11,696 bases of DNA from JBQTIM01 sp052388135 (GTDB lineage Bacteria; Elusimicrobiota; Elusimicrobia; FEN-1173), in assembly GCA_052388135.1 (NCBI GenBank), contig JBQTIM010000194.1, positions 1 to 11,696 of the forward strand, given 5' to 3'. A model generated the notes under the pieces. That model did not search any database. It was not told the origin of the DNA and was given only the letters and a program-made list of their open reading frames with translations. Shown one piece after another: positions 1 through 6,191 of the stretch (position 1 is its first letter; every line of letters starts with the position of its first letter). The position numbers were made by a program, and so were the translations under genes.

Positions 1-1
1 G

Positions 2-115
2 CCCTACGTCTCCGAGCGGCACCTGGATTTCCTCGGCGACTGCCTGGACCTGCTTGCTCCGGCGCTTTATCATGACGGGGAGGTGGCCCTGTATGAGCTC
101 CCCCAAAGCGGTTAA
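2..115 (+). CDS. C-terminal end of an unidentified protein (5' truncated by window edge)
   Basis: Reading from base 2 gives 37 uninterrupted codons ending at TAA 113-115. The peptide begins PYVSERHLDFLGDCLDLL and ends ALYELPQSG, with good protein-like composition. The final 23 bases overlap the start of the MFS gene, which fits a two-gene unit with translational coupling. The tail loosely resembles the C-termini of large membrane glycosyltransferase-type proteins (a pattern of hydrophobic residues, acidic residues, then a short ALYEL strand). That is an impression rather than a family match, and I do not assign a function. Confidence 0.5.
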   Translation, partial: PYVSERHLDFLGDCLDLLAPALYHDGEVALYELPQSG

Positions 116-1433
116 CACGTTCGACGGCATCTCCGGCACGCCGTCGTTCTGGAAACGGCGCGACGTGTGGGCCTGGGCGCTTTACGACTTCGCCAACTCC
201 GCCTTCGCCACCACCATCCTGGCCGTGGTCTTCAATGTCTACTTCGTCCAGCGCGTGGTGCCGCCGGAAGGGTATCCGATTTTCGGCGCGCGGGTCCCGG
301 GCCCCGCCCTGTGGGGCTACACGGTTTCATTCTCCATGCTTCTCACTTTCGTGCTGGCGCCTCTTTTGGGCGCTTGGGCGGACGGTTCCGGGAAGAAAAA
401 ACTTTTTCTCGCCCTGCACTGGGCCGCGGGAAGCGCCGCCTGCGCCGCGCTTTTCTTCGCGACGCCGGGCCGCACGGGTCTGGCCATGGGCTTCTTCGTG
501 GCGGCCAACGTGGGGTTTTCGGGAAGCAATGTCTTTTACAACGCCTTTCTCCCGCAACTTTCCACACCGCGAAATTTGGGCCGCGTGTCCGGCTTGGGCT
601 GGGCGCTGGGCTACGTGGGCGGCGGGCTATGCCTGGCTTTAAACCTGCTCATCATCAAATCGCCGCAGTCGTTCGGCCTGTCGGCGGAAAATTTCCTGCC
701 GGTTCGGGCGTCGTTCCTTTGCGCGGGGCTCTGGTGGTTCTTTTTCGGCTTGCCGCTTCTGTTCTGGGTCGAGGAGAAACGGGGCCCGGCCGGCCGCGCG
801 TTTCCCGCCCGCGCGTTGAGCGCGGCCTGGGCGCGCCTTTTGGAGACGTTCCGGAACCTGCGCCAATACACCAACCTCGCCAAGTATTTGGCCGCCTACG
901 TGGTGTACAACGACGGCATCGAAACCGTCATCCTCATGGCTTCGCTCTTCGGGGCGCAGGCCCTGGGCATGCCCGCGGACGAATTGATCCTTTGTTTCCT
1001 GATGATCCAAGGCGTGGCTTTCGCGGGGTCCCTGGCCTTCGGCTGGCTGGCCGATAGAATCCAGCACAAGCGGACCATCTTCATAACGCTGGCCGTGTTT
1101 TCGGCGGCCGTGCTGTGGGCGGCGGGGATGGAGTCGGCGCGGGAGTTTTGGTTCTTGGGCGCGGTGGTGGGCTTGGTCCTGGGCGGCAGCCAGGCGGCCA
1201 GCCGGTCCCTGGCGGCCCTGCTGATCCCGCCGGAGAAGAGCGCGGAGTTCTTTTCTTTCTTCGGCCTGGCCGGCAAATTGACCAGCGCTCTGGGCCCGCT
1301 CCTCTTCGGCGCGGTCAGCCAGGCGGTGGGATTGCGCGCCGGGGTGTTGTCGTTGCTGGTGTTTTTCGTTCTGGGCGGCGGGCTTTTGCTTTTCGTTCAG
1401 GAGCCGGACCGCAGAGAAACCGGCGGGCAATAG
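93..1433 (+). CDS. MFS transporter, UMF1 / Atg22-like family
   Basis: Predicted inner-membrane permease of 446 aa with about 12 hydrophobic segments. Near the N-terminus, WALYDFANSAFATT is the hallmark of the UMF1/Atg22-like branch of the major facilitator superfamily. The cytoplasmic loop motif A of MFS proteins appears twice, as GAWADGSGKKK after TM2 and as GWLADRIQHKR in the second half. I chose ATG 93 because GGAGGTGG (about 79-86) lies just upstream; an in-frame TTG at 54 and an ATG at 72 would give longer forms without a better site. The start overlaps the preceding gene by 23 bases. The 3' end overlaps the convergent DCC/LMF gene by 37 bases (1397-1433). In fungi, Atg22 exports amino acids from the vacuole; substrates of the bacterial members are not settled, so the substrate here is unknown. 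Confidence 0.9.
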   Translation: MSSPKAVNTFDGISGTPSFWKRRDVWAWALYDFANSAFATTILAVVFNVYFVQRVVPPEGYPIFGARVPGPALWGYTVSFSMLLTFVLAPLLGAWADGSGKKKLFLALHWAAGSAACAALFFATPGRTGLAMGFFVAANVGFSGSNVFYNAFLPQLSTPRNLGRVSGLGWALGYVGGGLCLALNLLIIKSPQSFGLSAENFLPVRASFLCAGLWWFFFGLPLLFWVEEKRGPAGRAFPARALSAAWARLLETFRNLRQYTNLAKYLAAYVVYNDGIETVILMASLFGAQALGMPADELILCFLMIQGVAFAGSLAFGWLADRIQHKRTIFITLAVFSAAVLWAAGMESAREFWFLGAVVGLVLGGSQAASRSLAALLIPPEKSAEFFSFFGLAGKLTSALGPLLFGAVSQAVGLRAGVLSLLVFFVLGGGLLLFVQEPDRRETGGQ

Positions 1434-3268
1434 ACGCCCTTTTCTTCCCGCCGCCACCAGACGCCGTCGGCCCGGCGCTCTTCCGGCGAGGCGAACCGGT
1501 AGCGGAAAAGCCGGGCCCGCAGGTGGCGGGGCGGCTTGTCCGGGAAGGGGTTTTCAGCGAGAAGTTCCAACACCGGCGGCGATCCTTCCAGAACGCGCGC
1601 CAGGAAATTCAGGAACCAGGGGTTTTGCCGGATGGTCCCCAGGGCGGCGAACCACATCTGCCAGTCGAGGCGGGGTTGATGGGGCGCCACGAAGGCCGGA
1701 CGCCGCGCCGGATCGCCGGGCTTCCATTTGAACTCGTAGGGCCGCCACTCCTCCCCGTCGTCGCTTCCTTCCACGATGATTTCGTCCCGCGCCGTCGTCA
1801 TGACGGCGAACAGGCCGTAGGCGTTCACGGTGCGGAATGGGTCCGCCCAAGCCAGGATTTTCACGGCTCCGTCCGCCAACGCGCCCCGACCCAGGAACCG
1901 GCCCGCCATTTGGAGTCCGCTGAGGACGAGAATGGCAACCGCCGCCGCGGCCAAAAACGGTTTTTTGTAGGCCGGGGTGGGGCGGAAAGCCCCGCGCGGC
2001 CGGCCGCGCCGCCAAAAGGCGTCTTCGAAAAGGAGCAGGCACAGGGCGATGGAAAGAAAATTGAAGAAGCAGTAGTTGCCCGTCAACAAAATGGCGACCT
2101 GCAGGCCCGCCAACACGAATCCCGCCGCGTGGCGGACCCGGCGCGGACCAAAGACGAGGAAGGGAACGGCCAGTTCCACGACGAAGAGCGCTCCGGCGGA
2201 AAACCTCTGGAGGCCGCCGGGAAGCTGGTGGGCGTACCAGCCGATCCACGTCGGCAGAGGCTGCGTCTCGTAATGGAATTGAAGGGCCGTGAGGGAGCGC
2301 CAGGCCGCGTCGCCGCTGGCCAGCTTCACCAGGCCCGAGGAAAACTTCAGCCGGAACAACAGCCATCGAAACAGCCAGATCGCCGACGGAGGGGGAGGGT
2401 CCTCCCGCCAGGCGCCGCGCGATATTTTCCACGGCGCCAGGAAGATGGCCAGGAACCCGGCCTCGAGCAGAAGGTTGTCCCATTGGAAGGCCATGAAATC
2501 CCGCCCCACGGTGGCGAGGGACAGGTAATCCGCCCAAAGCAGAAGGAGGATGGGCGCGGGCGCCACGCCGGCCATCAGCAAAAGCGCCAGCACGGCGCCC
2601 GCGGCGCAAAGGCCCGCGAGGAGCGCGTCTCCCGCGTCCAGCCAGGCCAGGGTGGGGGCCAGGACGTAGGCTCGGGCGCCGAAGCGGTCCTTCACCGCCG
2701 ACAGGAAATCCGCCGCCGGCAGGATGCCCCGGGAGCCGACCAGCCCCTCGATCTGCGTCCCCAGCGAAACGAAGGCGAAAAAATAGGCGGCGCCCAGGCA
2801 GGTGATGAACAGGCGGCGGGAAACGAAATAGCTGGACGGCTCCGCGGATTTTCCCCAGAGGGCCGCGGTGAGGAAGGAAAAAAACGGCCGGTTCCCGGCC
2901 ACGCGACGGTAAAACCATTCGCTGGCCCGCGCGAAGCCGGGCAGGCGGCGGTAAAGGAGAAGGCCCCACGGCCGGCCGGGCGCGGCGGCCAGCGCTTTGA
3001 AAACGCCGGCGGCGCCGGGCGTCACCGTTCCGTCGGTTTCGATGTAGTGCACCGCGCGCGCGAAAGCTTGCGGCGGAATTTCCGGGAAGCGCTCCGCCGC
3101 CTCCTGAAACGGAGCGAAATCCACCCGGCCTTGCGCGCTCCGCCGCCAGCGCGCCGCCCAGCGCCGGCAGAAGCCGCAATCCCCGTCGTAAACCAGGAGA
3201 GGCTTGCCGGCCGGCGGACGGGCCACCCGGAAAGGCGGACGGTCCGGGATTCTGGTGCGGTGTCTCAT
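1397..3268 (-). CDS. Fusion protein: N-terminal DCC (DUF393) thiol-oxidoreductase domain + lipase maturation factor (LMF) membrane domain
   Basis: 623 aa protein. Residues about 22-130 form a DCC/DUF393 domain: LLVYDGDCGFCRRW carries the signature with Cys31 and Cys34, followed by the typical helix ending near ASEWFYRRVAGNRPF. From about residue 145 the protein is a polytopic membrane protein of the lipase maturation factor family. It contains the highly conserved stretch around residues 275-290 (FMAFQWDNLLLEAGFLAIF) and the C-terminal soluble part with ANPFPDKPPRHLRARLFRYRF. In vertebrates LMF1 assists folding of lipases in the ER; bacterial members are poorly characterised. A thiol domain joined to a folding factor suggests handling of disulfides in exported proteins, but that is inference. 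The ATG at 3268 has AAGGGA about 4 nt upstream. The gene overlaps the MFS gene tail to tail, and its 5' side faces the MITE-like element and rmlC. Confidence 0.88.
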   Translation of the reverse strand: MRHRTRIPDRPPFRVARPPAGKPLLVYDGDCGFCRRWAARWRRSAQGRVDFAPFQEAAERFPEIPPQAFARAVHYIETDGTVTPGAAGVFKALAAAPGRPWGLLLYRRLPGFARASEWFYRRVAGNRPFFSFLTAALWGKSAEPSSYFVSRRLFITCLGAAYFFAFVSLGTQIEGLVGSRGILPAADFLSAVKDRFGARAYVLAPTLAWLDAGDALLAGLCAAGAVLALLLMAGVAPAPILLLLWADYLSLATVGRDFMAFQWDNLLLEAGFLAIFLAPWKISRGAWREDPPPPSAIWLFRWLLFRLKFSSGLVKLASGDAAWRSLTALQFHYETQPLPTWIGWYAHQLPGGLQRFSAGALFVVELAVPFLVFGPRRVRHAAGFVLAGLQVAILLTGNYCFFNFLSIALCLLLFEDAFWRRGRPRGAFRPTPAYKKPFLAAAAVAILVLSGLQMAGRFLGRGALADGAVKILAWADPFRTVNAYGLFAVMTTARDEIIVEGSDDGEEWRPYEFKWKPGDPARRPAFVAPHQPRLDWQMWFAALGTIRQNPWFLNFLARVLEGSPPVLELLAENPFPDKPPRHLRARLFRYRFASPEERRADGVWWRREEKGVYCPPVSLRSGS

Positions 3269-3290
3269 AAGTCCCTTGACCTATTGGGAT

Positions 3291-3403
3291 GTCATTGCGA
3301 GCCGAAGGCGAAGCAATCCCATCCAGTCGGAGTGGCGAAACCAGGATTTAAGTCACTCGAAGTCTGGGATTGCTTCGTCGCAAAGAGCGCTCCTCGCAAT
3401 GAC
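3291..3403. repeat. MITE-like imperfect inverted-repeat element
   Basis: The left arm starts GTCATTGCGAGCCGAAGGCG at 3291 and ends AAGCAATCCC at 3320. The right arm runs from GGGATTGCTTCGTCGC (3366) to CTCCTCGCAATGAC (3403). The arms are imperfect reverse complements: GTCATTGCGAG pairs with CTCGCAATGAC, and GAAGCAATCCC with GGGATTGCTTC. About 45 bases of unrelated sequence separate them. It carries no gene. Elements with essentially this GTCATTGCGAG...GAAGCAATC arm are dispersed non-coding repeats in many bacterial genomes. It fills most of the gap between the divergent LMF-fusion and rmlC genes. I see no clear target-site duplication. If transcribed it would fold into a long hairpin. Confidence 0.85.
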
Positions 3404-3450
3404 AAAAGTAAAGAAGTGTTGGAGACACTACAGCGCCTCCCCAAATGAGA

Positions 3451-3456
3451 TAAAAT
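3451..3456 (+). promoter_or_regulatory. Possible -10 box for rmlC, suggesting a leaderless transcript
   Basis: TAAAAT lies 7 bases before the preferred rmlC ATG at 3464, the distance expected if transcription starts at the A of the ATG. There is no convincing Shine-Dalgarno before 3464 and no good -35 box at the matching distance (CTACAG). A single 6-base match is weak evidence. Confidence 0.25.
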
Positions 3457-3463
3457 GTGGCCC

Positions 3464-4009
3464 ATGAAATTCACGCCCCTGTCCATTCCCGGTTTAATCC
3501 TCATCGAGCCCGACGTCCACAAAGACGAGAGGGGCTATTTTTTGGAAACCTTTCACCAGGAGAAATACAGGCAAGGGGGTCTCGACGCCGTTTTCGTGCA
3601 GGACAACCGCTCCCGCTCCGTCCGGGGGATCCTGCGCGGCCTGCACGCCCAAAGGAAACGTCCGCAAGGCAAGCTCATCTGCGCCGTCGAAGGCGAAATT
3701 TTCGACGTGGCGGTGGACATCCGGCCCGGCTCCGCCACCTTCGGCCGCTGGGAAGGGGTCGCGCTGTCGGCCGAAAACTTCCGCCAGCTCTACGTGCCGC
3801 CGGGCTTCGCCCACGGGTTTCTCGTCCGTTCGCCCACGGCGGTGGTGGAGTACAAATGCACGGAGCTCTACGACCCCGCCGACGAAATCGTCCTGTTGTG
3901 GAACGATCCCGACGTCGGCGTGGAATGGCCTGCCGCCGATCCCGTTCTATCCCCCAAGGACGCGAAAGGCAAAACGCTCAAGGAGCTTTCGGCTCTTCTT
4001 TCCGCCTAG
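3464..4009 (+). CDS. rmlC: dTDP-4-dehydrorhamnose 3,5-epimerase (RmlC family)
   Basis: 181 aa cupin-fold enzyme of the full family length. It would epimerise C3 and C5 of dTDP-4-dehydro-6-deoxyglucose, the third step of dTDP-L-rhamnose synthesis for cell-surface polysaccharide. Family landmarks are present: DERGYFLETF (residues 21-30), QDNRSRS, RGLHAQ with the catalytic-position His61, Lys70, LYVPPGFAHGF with His117, and VEYKCTELYDP with Tyr130 and Tyr136 at the active-site tyrosine positions. The usual RGLHYQ reads RGLHAQ here. I prefer ATG 3464 (MKFTPLSIPG, the usual family N-terminus) over ATG 3455, which would add only MWP. No rmlA, B or D lies nearby, so the gene is an orphan of its pathway in this window. 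Its stop overlaps the stop of the convergent DUF488 gene by three bases (CTAG). A related NDP-sugar epimerase is the main alternative. Confidence 0.92.
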   Translation: MKFTPLSIPGLILIEPDVHKDERGYFLETFHQEKYRQGGLDAVFVQDNRSRSVRGILRGLHAQRKRPQGKLICAVEGEIFDVAVDIRPGSATFGRWEGVALSAENFRQLYVPPGFAHGFLVRSPTAVVEYKCTELYDPADEIVLLWNDPDVGVEWPAADPVLSPKDAKGKTLKELSALLSA

Positions 4010-4410
4010 AGTCTGCGGGCCGAACCCATGCGGGCGCCGGCGTCGGCGAGAAGCCGCCGCAGGACGGAGCGGTGGCATCTGTCTTCCCTCTCGCAATAGC
4101 ATCCCACGGAAAAATTCGCTCCCCGCGACAGCGCCGCGAGGATTTCCACCAGCCGCCGCGGGCCCGCCGCGCGCATCTCCCGGCGGTAGGCCCGCGCGAA
4201 CTTTTCCCAGCGGGGTCCCGTCCAGGGTTCCGAAAGCGCCCCGCGCAACAGCTCCGCGCTCGGCGACAACTCCGGCAGCCAAACATCGTAGAAGTTCCGG
4301 CGGGCGTAATCTTCCTTGCGGACGCCCCGCGGCGGCCGCCGTACGGTACCCAGTCGGGGGCCTTCTCCCGGCGCGCGCGGGCCGCCCAGGCGCACCACGC
4401 GGACGGCCAT
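4006..4410 (-). CDS. DUF488 (YeaO-like) family protein
   Basis: 134 aa soluble protein. The layout is that of the DUF488 family: an N-terminal strand VRVVRLGGPRAPGEG, a middle YDVWLPELSPSAELLRGAL followed by WEKFARAYRREM, and a C-terminal part with CYCEREDRCHRSVLRRLL, where a Cys-rich turn precedes the conserved HR. The family has no established biochemical function. The start ATG at 4410 has only a weak AAAGG upstream. The gene follows the tonB-family gene by 51 nt on the same strand and is probably the last gene of the cstA operon. Its TAG overlaps the rmlC TAG in the sequence CTAG, so the two transcripts converge with no room for a separate terminator. Confidence 0.82.
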   Translation of the reverse strand: MAVRVVRLGGPRAPGEGPRLGTVRRPPRGVRKEDYARRNFYDVWLPELSPSAELLRGALSEPWTGPRWEKFARAYRREMRAAGPRRLVEILAALSRGANFSVGCYCEREDRCHRSVLRRLLADAGARMGSARRL

Positions 4411-4461
4411 CAGGCCTTTGCGGGCCGCGCCGCCCGCCCGCGGCCGGCGGGGAACGCTTTT

Positions 4462-5220
4462 CTACTCCTCAAATTTGAACCGCACGTAGACTTGCAGGGA
4501 CGGATCGGGGAAGTCTTGGGGAAGGGGGGGGAACGGGGCGGAAACTTCCACCGCCCGCTCGGCCTGCCTGTCGTAAGACGGGTCGCCGGATTTTTCCGTC
4601 AGCTTGATGTCCGCCACGCTTCCGTCCCGCCGGATGACGAACCCCGCCACGCAGACCTTGCCCGTTTCCTCTTTGCCGTCCCAGTTCTTCCACAGGCGGC
4701 CGTAGATGATGTTGATGTAAAATGCGAAGGGGAACTTCACGCCGATGCCCCCGCCGCTGCCGCTCCCGCCGCCGCCGGCCCCGAAGCCGCCGATCTCCAC
4801 GCCCGTGCCGCCGCCCAAAAGCGAGCCTTTGCTTTTGCCCGACGCTTTGGCGGACTCCTTTCCCGGAGCCGCGGCGGGAGGCGCCGGCTTGGCGTCTTTC
4901 TTCGCGGGGGCCACCTGGGTCGGCGCCTGCTTGGCCTTCACTTCCTTTTTGGGGACTTGAATTTTTTTCGGGTCCGGGGCCACGAAGTCGGTTTTCTTGG
5001 GAACGGCCTCGGGCTCCGGCGGCGGAGGGGGTTGGGCCGGACCGGCCTCCGGCGCGTCGGAAGCGCCGCCGGCCGCGCCGGGCCCGAAACCGGCGCCCTT
5101 GGGCAGGAAGTCCACGCCGTAATAAACCGGCGCCTTCCGCGCGGAGGCCAGCGGAAGGAGGATCAGCAGGGCCAGGCCCGCCGCGTGCACGGCCGCGGAA
5201 TAGAAGACGTAACGGGTCAA
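4462..5220 (-). CDS. TonB-family energy transducer (TonB/TolA-like)
   Basis: 252 aa. One N-terminal membrane anchor (residues about 5-26) contains the S-x3-H pattern (Ser8, His12) that in TonB couples to the ExbB/ExbD motor. A periplasm-spanning region follows: Pro-rich about 61-75, Lys/Ala/Pro-rich about 75-125, Gly-rich about 135-162. The C-terminal TonB domain (about 165-252) includes GFVIRRDGSVADIKL, EKSGDPSYDRQAERAV and VYVRFKFEE. The protein should link the cytoplasmic-membrane motor encoded just upstream to outer-membrane receptors, or to a Tol-like role; the sequence does not decide which. The only in-frame start before the membrane anchor is TTG 5220, which has a poor ribosome site. 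An out-of-frame ATG at 5240 opens a 7-codon frame whose TGA overlaps this TTG (see finding). It lies 64 nt after exbD. Confidence 0.85.
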   Translation of the reverse strand: MTRYVFYSAAVHAAGLALLILLPLASARKAPVYYGVDFLPKGAGFGPGAAGGASDAPEAGPAQPPPPPEPEAVPKKTDFVAPDPKKIQVPKKEVKAKQAPTQVAPAKKDAKPAPPAAAPGKESAKASGKSKGSLLGGGTGVEIGGFGAGGGGSGSGGGIGVKFPFAFYINIIYGRLWKNWDGKEETGKVCVAGFVIRRDGSVADIKLTEKSGDPSYDRQAERAVEVSAPFPPLPQDFPDPSLQVYVRFKFEE

Positions 5221-5284
5221 GGGATCACCGGTTTTTTCATATCAAGGCCCGGCCTCGGAATGTCCGCGGCCGCGGGCGGAGCTC

Positions 5285-5719
5285 CTATTTCGCGGAGGGC
5301 TCGGGTTCCGCAACCGGCAGGGCCGCCACGCCCACCTTGCCGGCCTCCAGCCGCTCGGCGGCGTCCAGGACGGCCACCACGTGCTGGAAGGCCACGCCCT
5401 TGTCCGCCTCGATGAGCACGGTGCGGTCCTTGCTCTGAAGCAAGGCGGAGCGCAAAATCTGGTCCAGCTCGCTTTTGGCCGCGGCCCGGCCGTTCACGTG
5501 CACCACGCCCTGGCGCGTCACCTGCACCTTCACCGGCGCGTCGCTGGCCGCCGGCGTCACGGCCACCGCCTGGGGCAGGTTCACCTGGATCTGCGATTGC
5601 ACCAGGAAAGGCGACATCACCATGAAGATGATCAGCAGAACAAGCACCACGTCAATGAACGGAATCATGTTGATGTCCGTCAGCAGCCTCTTCTTCATGA
5701 TGTGGCCGGTGGCTTGCAC
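5285..5719 (-). CDS. exbD: ExbD/TolR family biopolymer transport protein
   Basis: 144 aa. A short cytoplasmic N-terminus leads to one transmembrane helix (about residues 18-38, INMIPFIDVVLVLLIIFMV) and then a periplasmic domain. Asp23 in the helix corresponds to the proton-relay aspartate of ExbD/TolR. Conserved features follow (VNLPQA, then a QGVVHVNG turn and a DKGVAFQHVVAVLDAA helix). I keep the GTG start at 5719 because GGAGGG lies 7 nt before it; the in-frame ATG at 5698, which would start MKKRLLTDIN, has no ribosome site. It would form the stator motor with the ExbB protein encoded 28 nt upstream and energise the TonB-family protein encoded downstream. ExbD versus TolR cannot be separated by sequence here. 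Confidence 0.88.
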   Translation of the reverse strand: MQATGHIMKKRLLTDINMIPFIDVVLVLLIIFMVMSPFLVQSQIQVNLPQAVAVTPAASDAPVKVQVTRQGVVHVNGRAAAKSELDQILRSALLQSKDRTVLIEADKGVAFQHVVAVLDAAERLEAGKVGVAALPVAEPEPSAK

Positions 5720-5747
5720 GGTTAGGCCCTCCGCGCTAAAAGGAAAA

Positions 5748-6191
5748 TCACGGCAGGCCGGCGGCCTGGGCTATTTTCTGGCTGCGGTAGGAAAAAAAGT
5801 TGTAGAGCATGGAGGCGGGGATGGCCACGGCGAGCCCCATGGCCGTGGCGAACAGCGCCTCGGAAATGCCGCCCGCCACGGAGGCCACGCCGCCGCCCGC
5901 GTTCACGGAAATGGTGGCGAAGGCGCGGATGATGCCGATGACGGTTCCCAAAAGGCCCACGAAAGGCGCGGCGTTGGCGATGGTGCCCAAAAGCGCCAGC
6001 CGCCCGTCCACAAGCTCCAAATGCTGGGCCAAAGCCTGCCGCTCCGCCGGCGCGTAGCGCAAAAGCCAGCGGCTGCGCCGCAGCACAACCCAGCATTGCA
6101 GGGCCGCCGCCAGGGCGATGATGGAAAACAAAAGCAAAACGCTGAGCACGGGCCAGCCCAGCTGAATGATGTGCTTCAAATCAAGGTTCAT
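5748..6191 (-). CDS. exbB: Short ExbB/TolQ/MotA family proton-channel protein
   Basis: 147 aa inner-membrane protein, much shorter than typical ExbB (about 200-245 aa). TM1 is at about residues 12-36. A short cytoplasmic link of about 30 residues follows instead of the usual long loop. The conserved core is LALLGTIANAAPFVGLLGTVIGI (TM2, with Thr83) and ISEALFATAMGLAVAIPASM (TM3, with Glu111 and Thr116). Thr83, Glu111 and Thr116 match the spacing of E. coli ExbB Thr148, Glu176 and Thr181, so the channel residues appear intact. ATG 6191 overlaps the cstA stop as ATGA and has AAGGAG about 4 nt upstream, so the start is well supported. Its neighbours exbD and the tonB-family gene complete the complex. 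Confidence 0.88.
   Translation of the reverse strand: MNLDLKHIIQLGWPVLSVLLLFSIIALAAALQCWVVLRRSRWLLRYAPAERQALAQHLELVDGRLALLGTIANAAPFVGLLGTVIGIIRAFATISVNAGGGVASVAGGISEALFATAMGLAVAIPASMLYNFFSYRSQKIAQAAGLP

Noticed and set aside
1115..3448. Long plus-strand open frame of 777 codons opposite the LMF fusion gene
   Set aside because: It is Arg/Gly/Pro-rich low-complexity translation antisense to a convincing membrane protein. GC-rich codon bias opens such frames.
3457..5415. Plus-strand open frame of 652 codons across rmlC, DUF488 and the tonB-family gene
   Set aside because: It is out of frame with rmlC and antisense to the others. The translation is Arg/Ala/Pro-rich with no recognisable domain.
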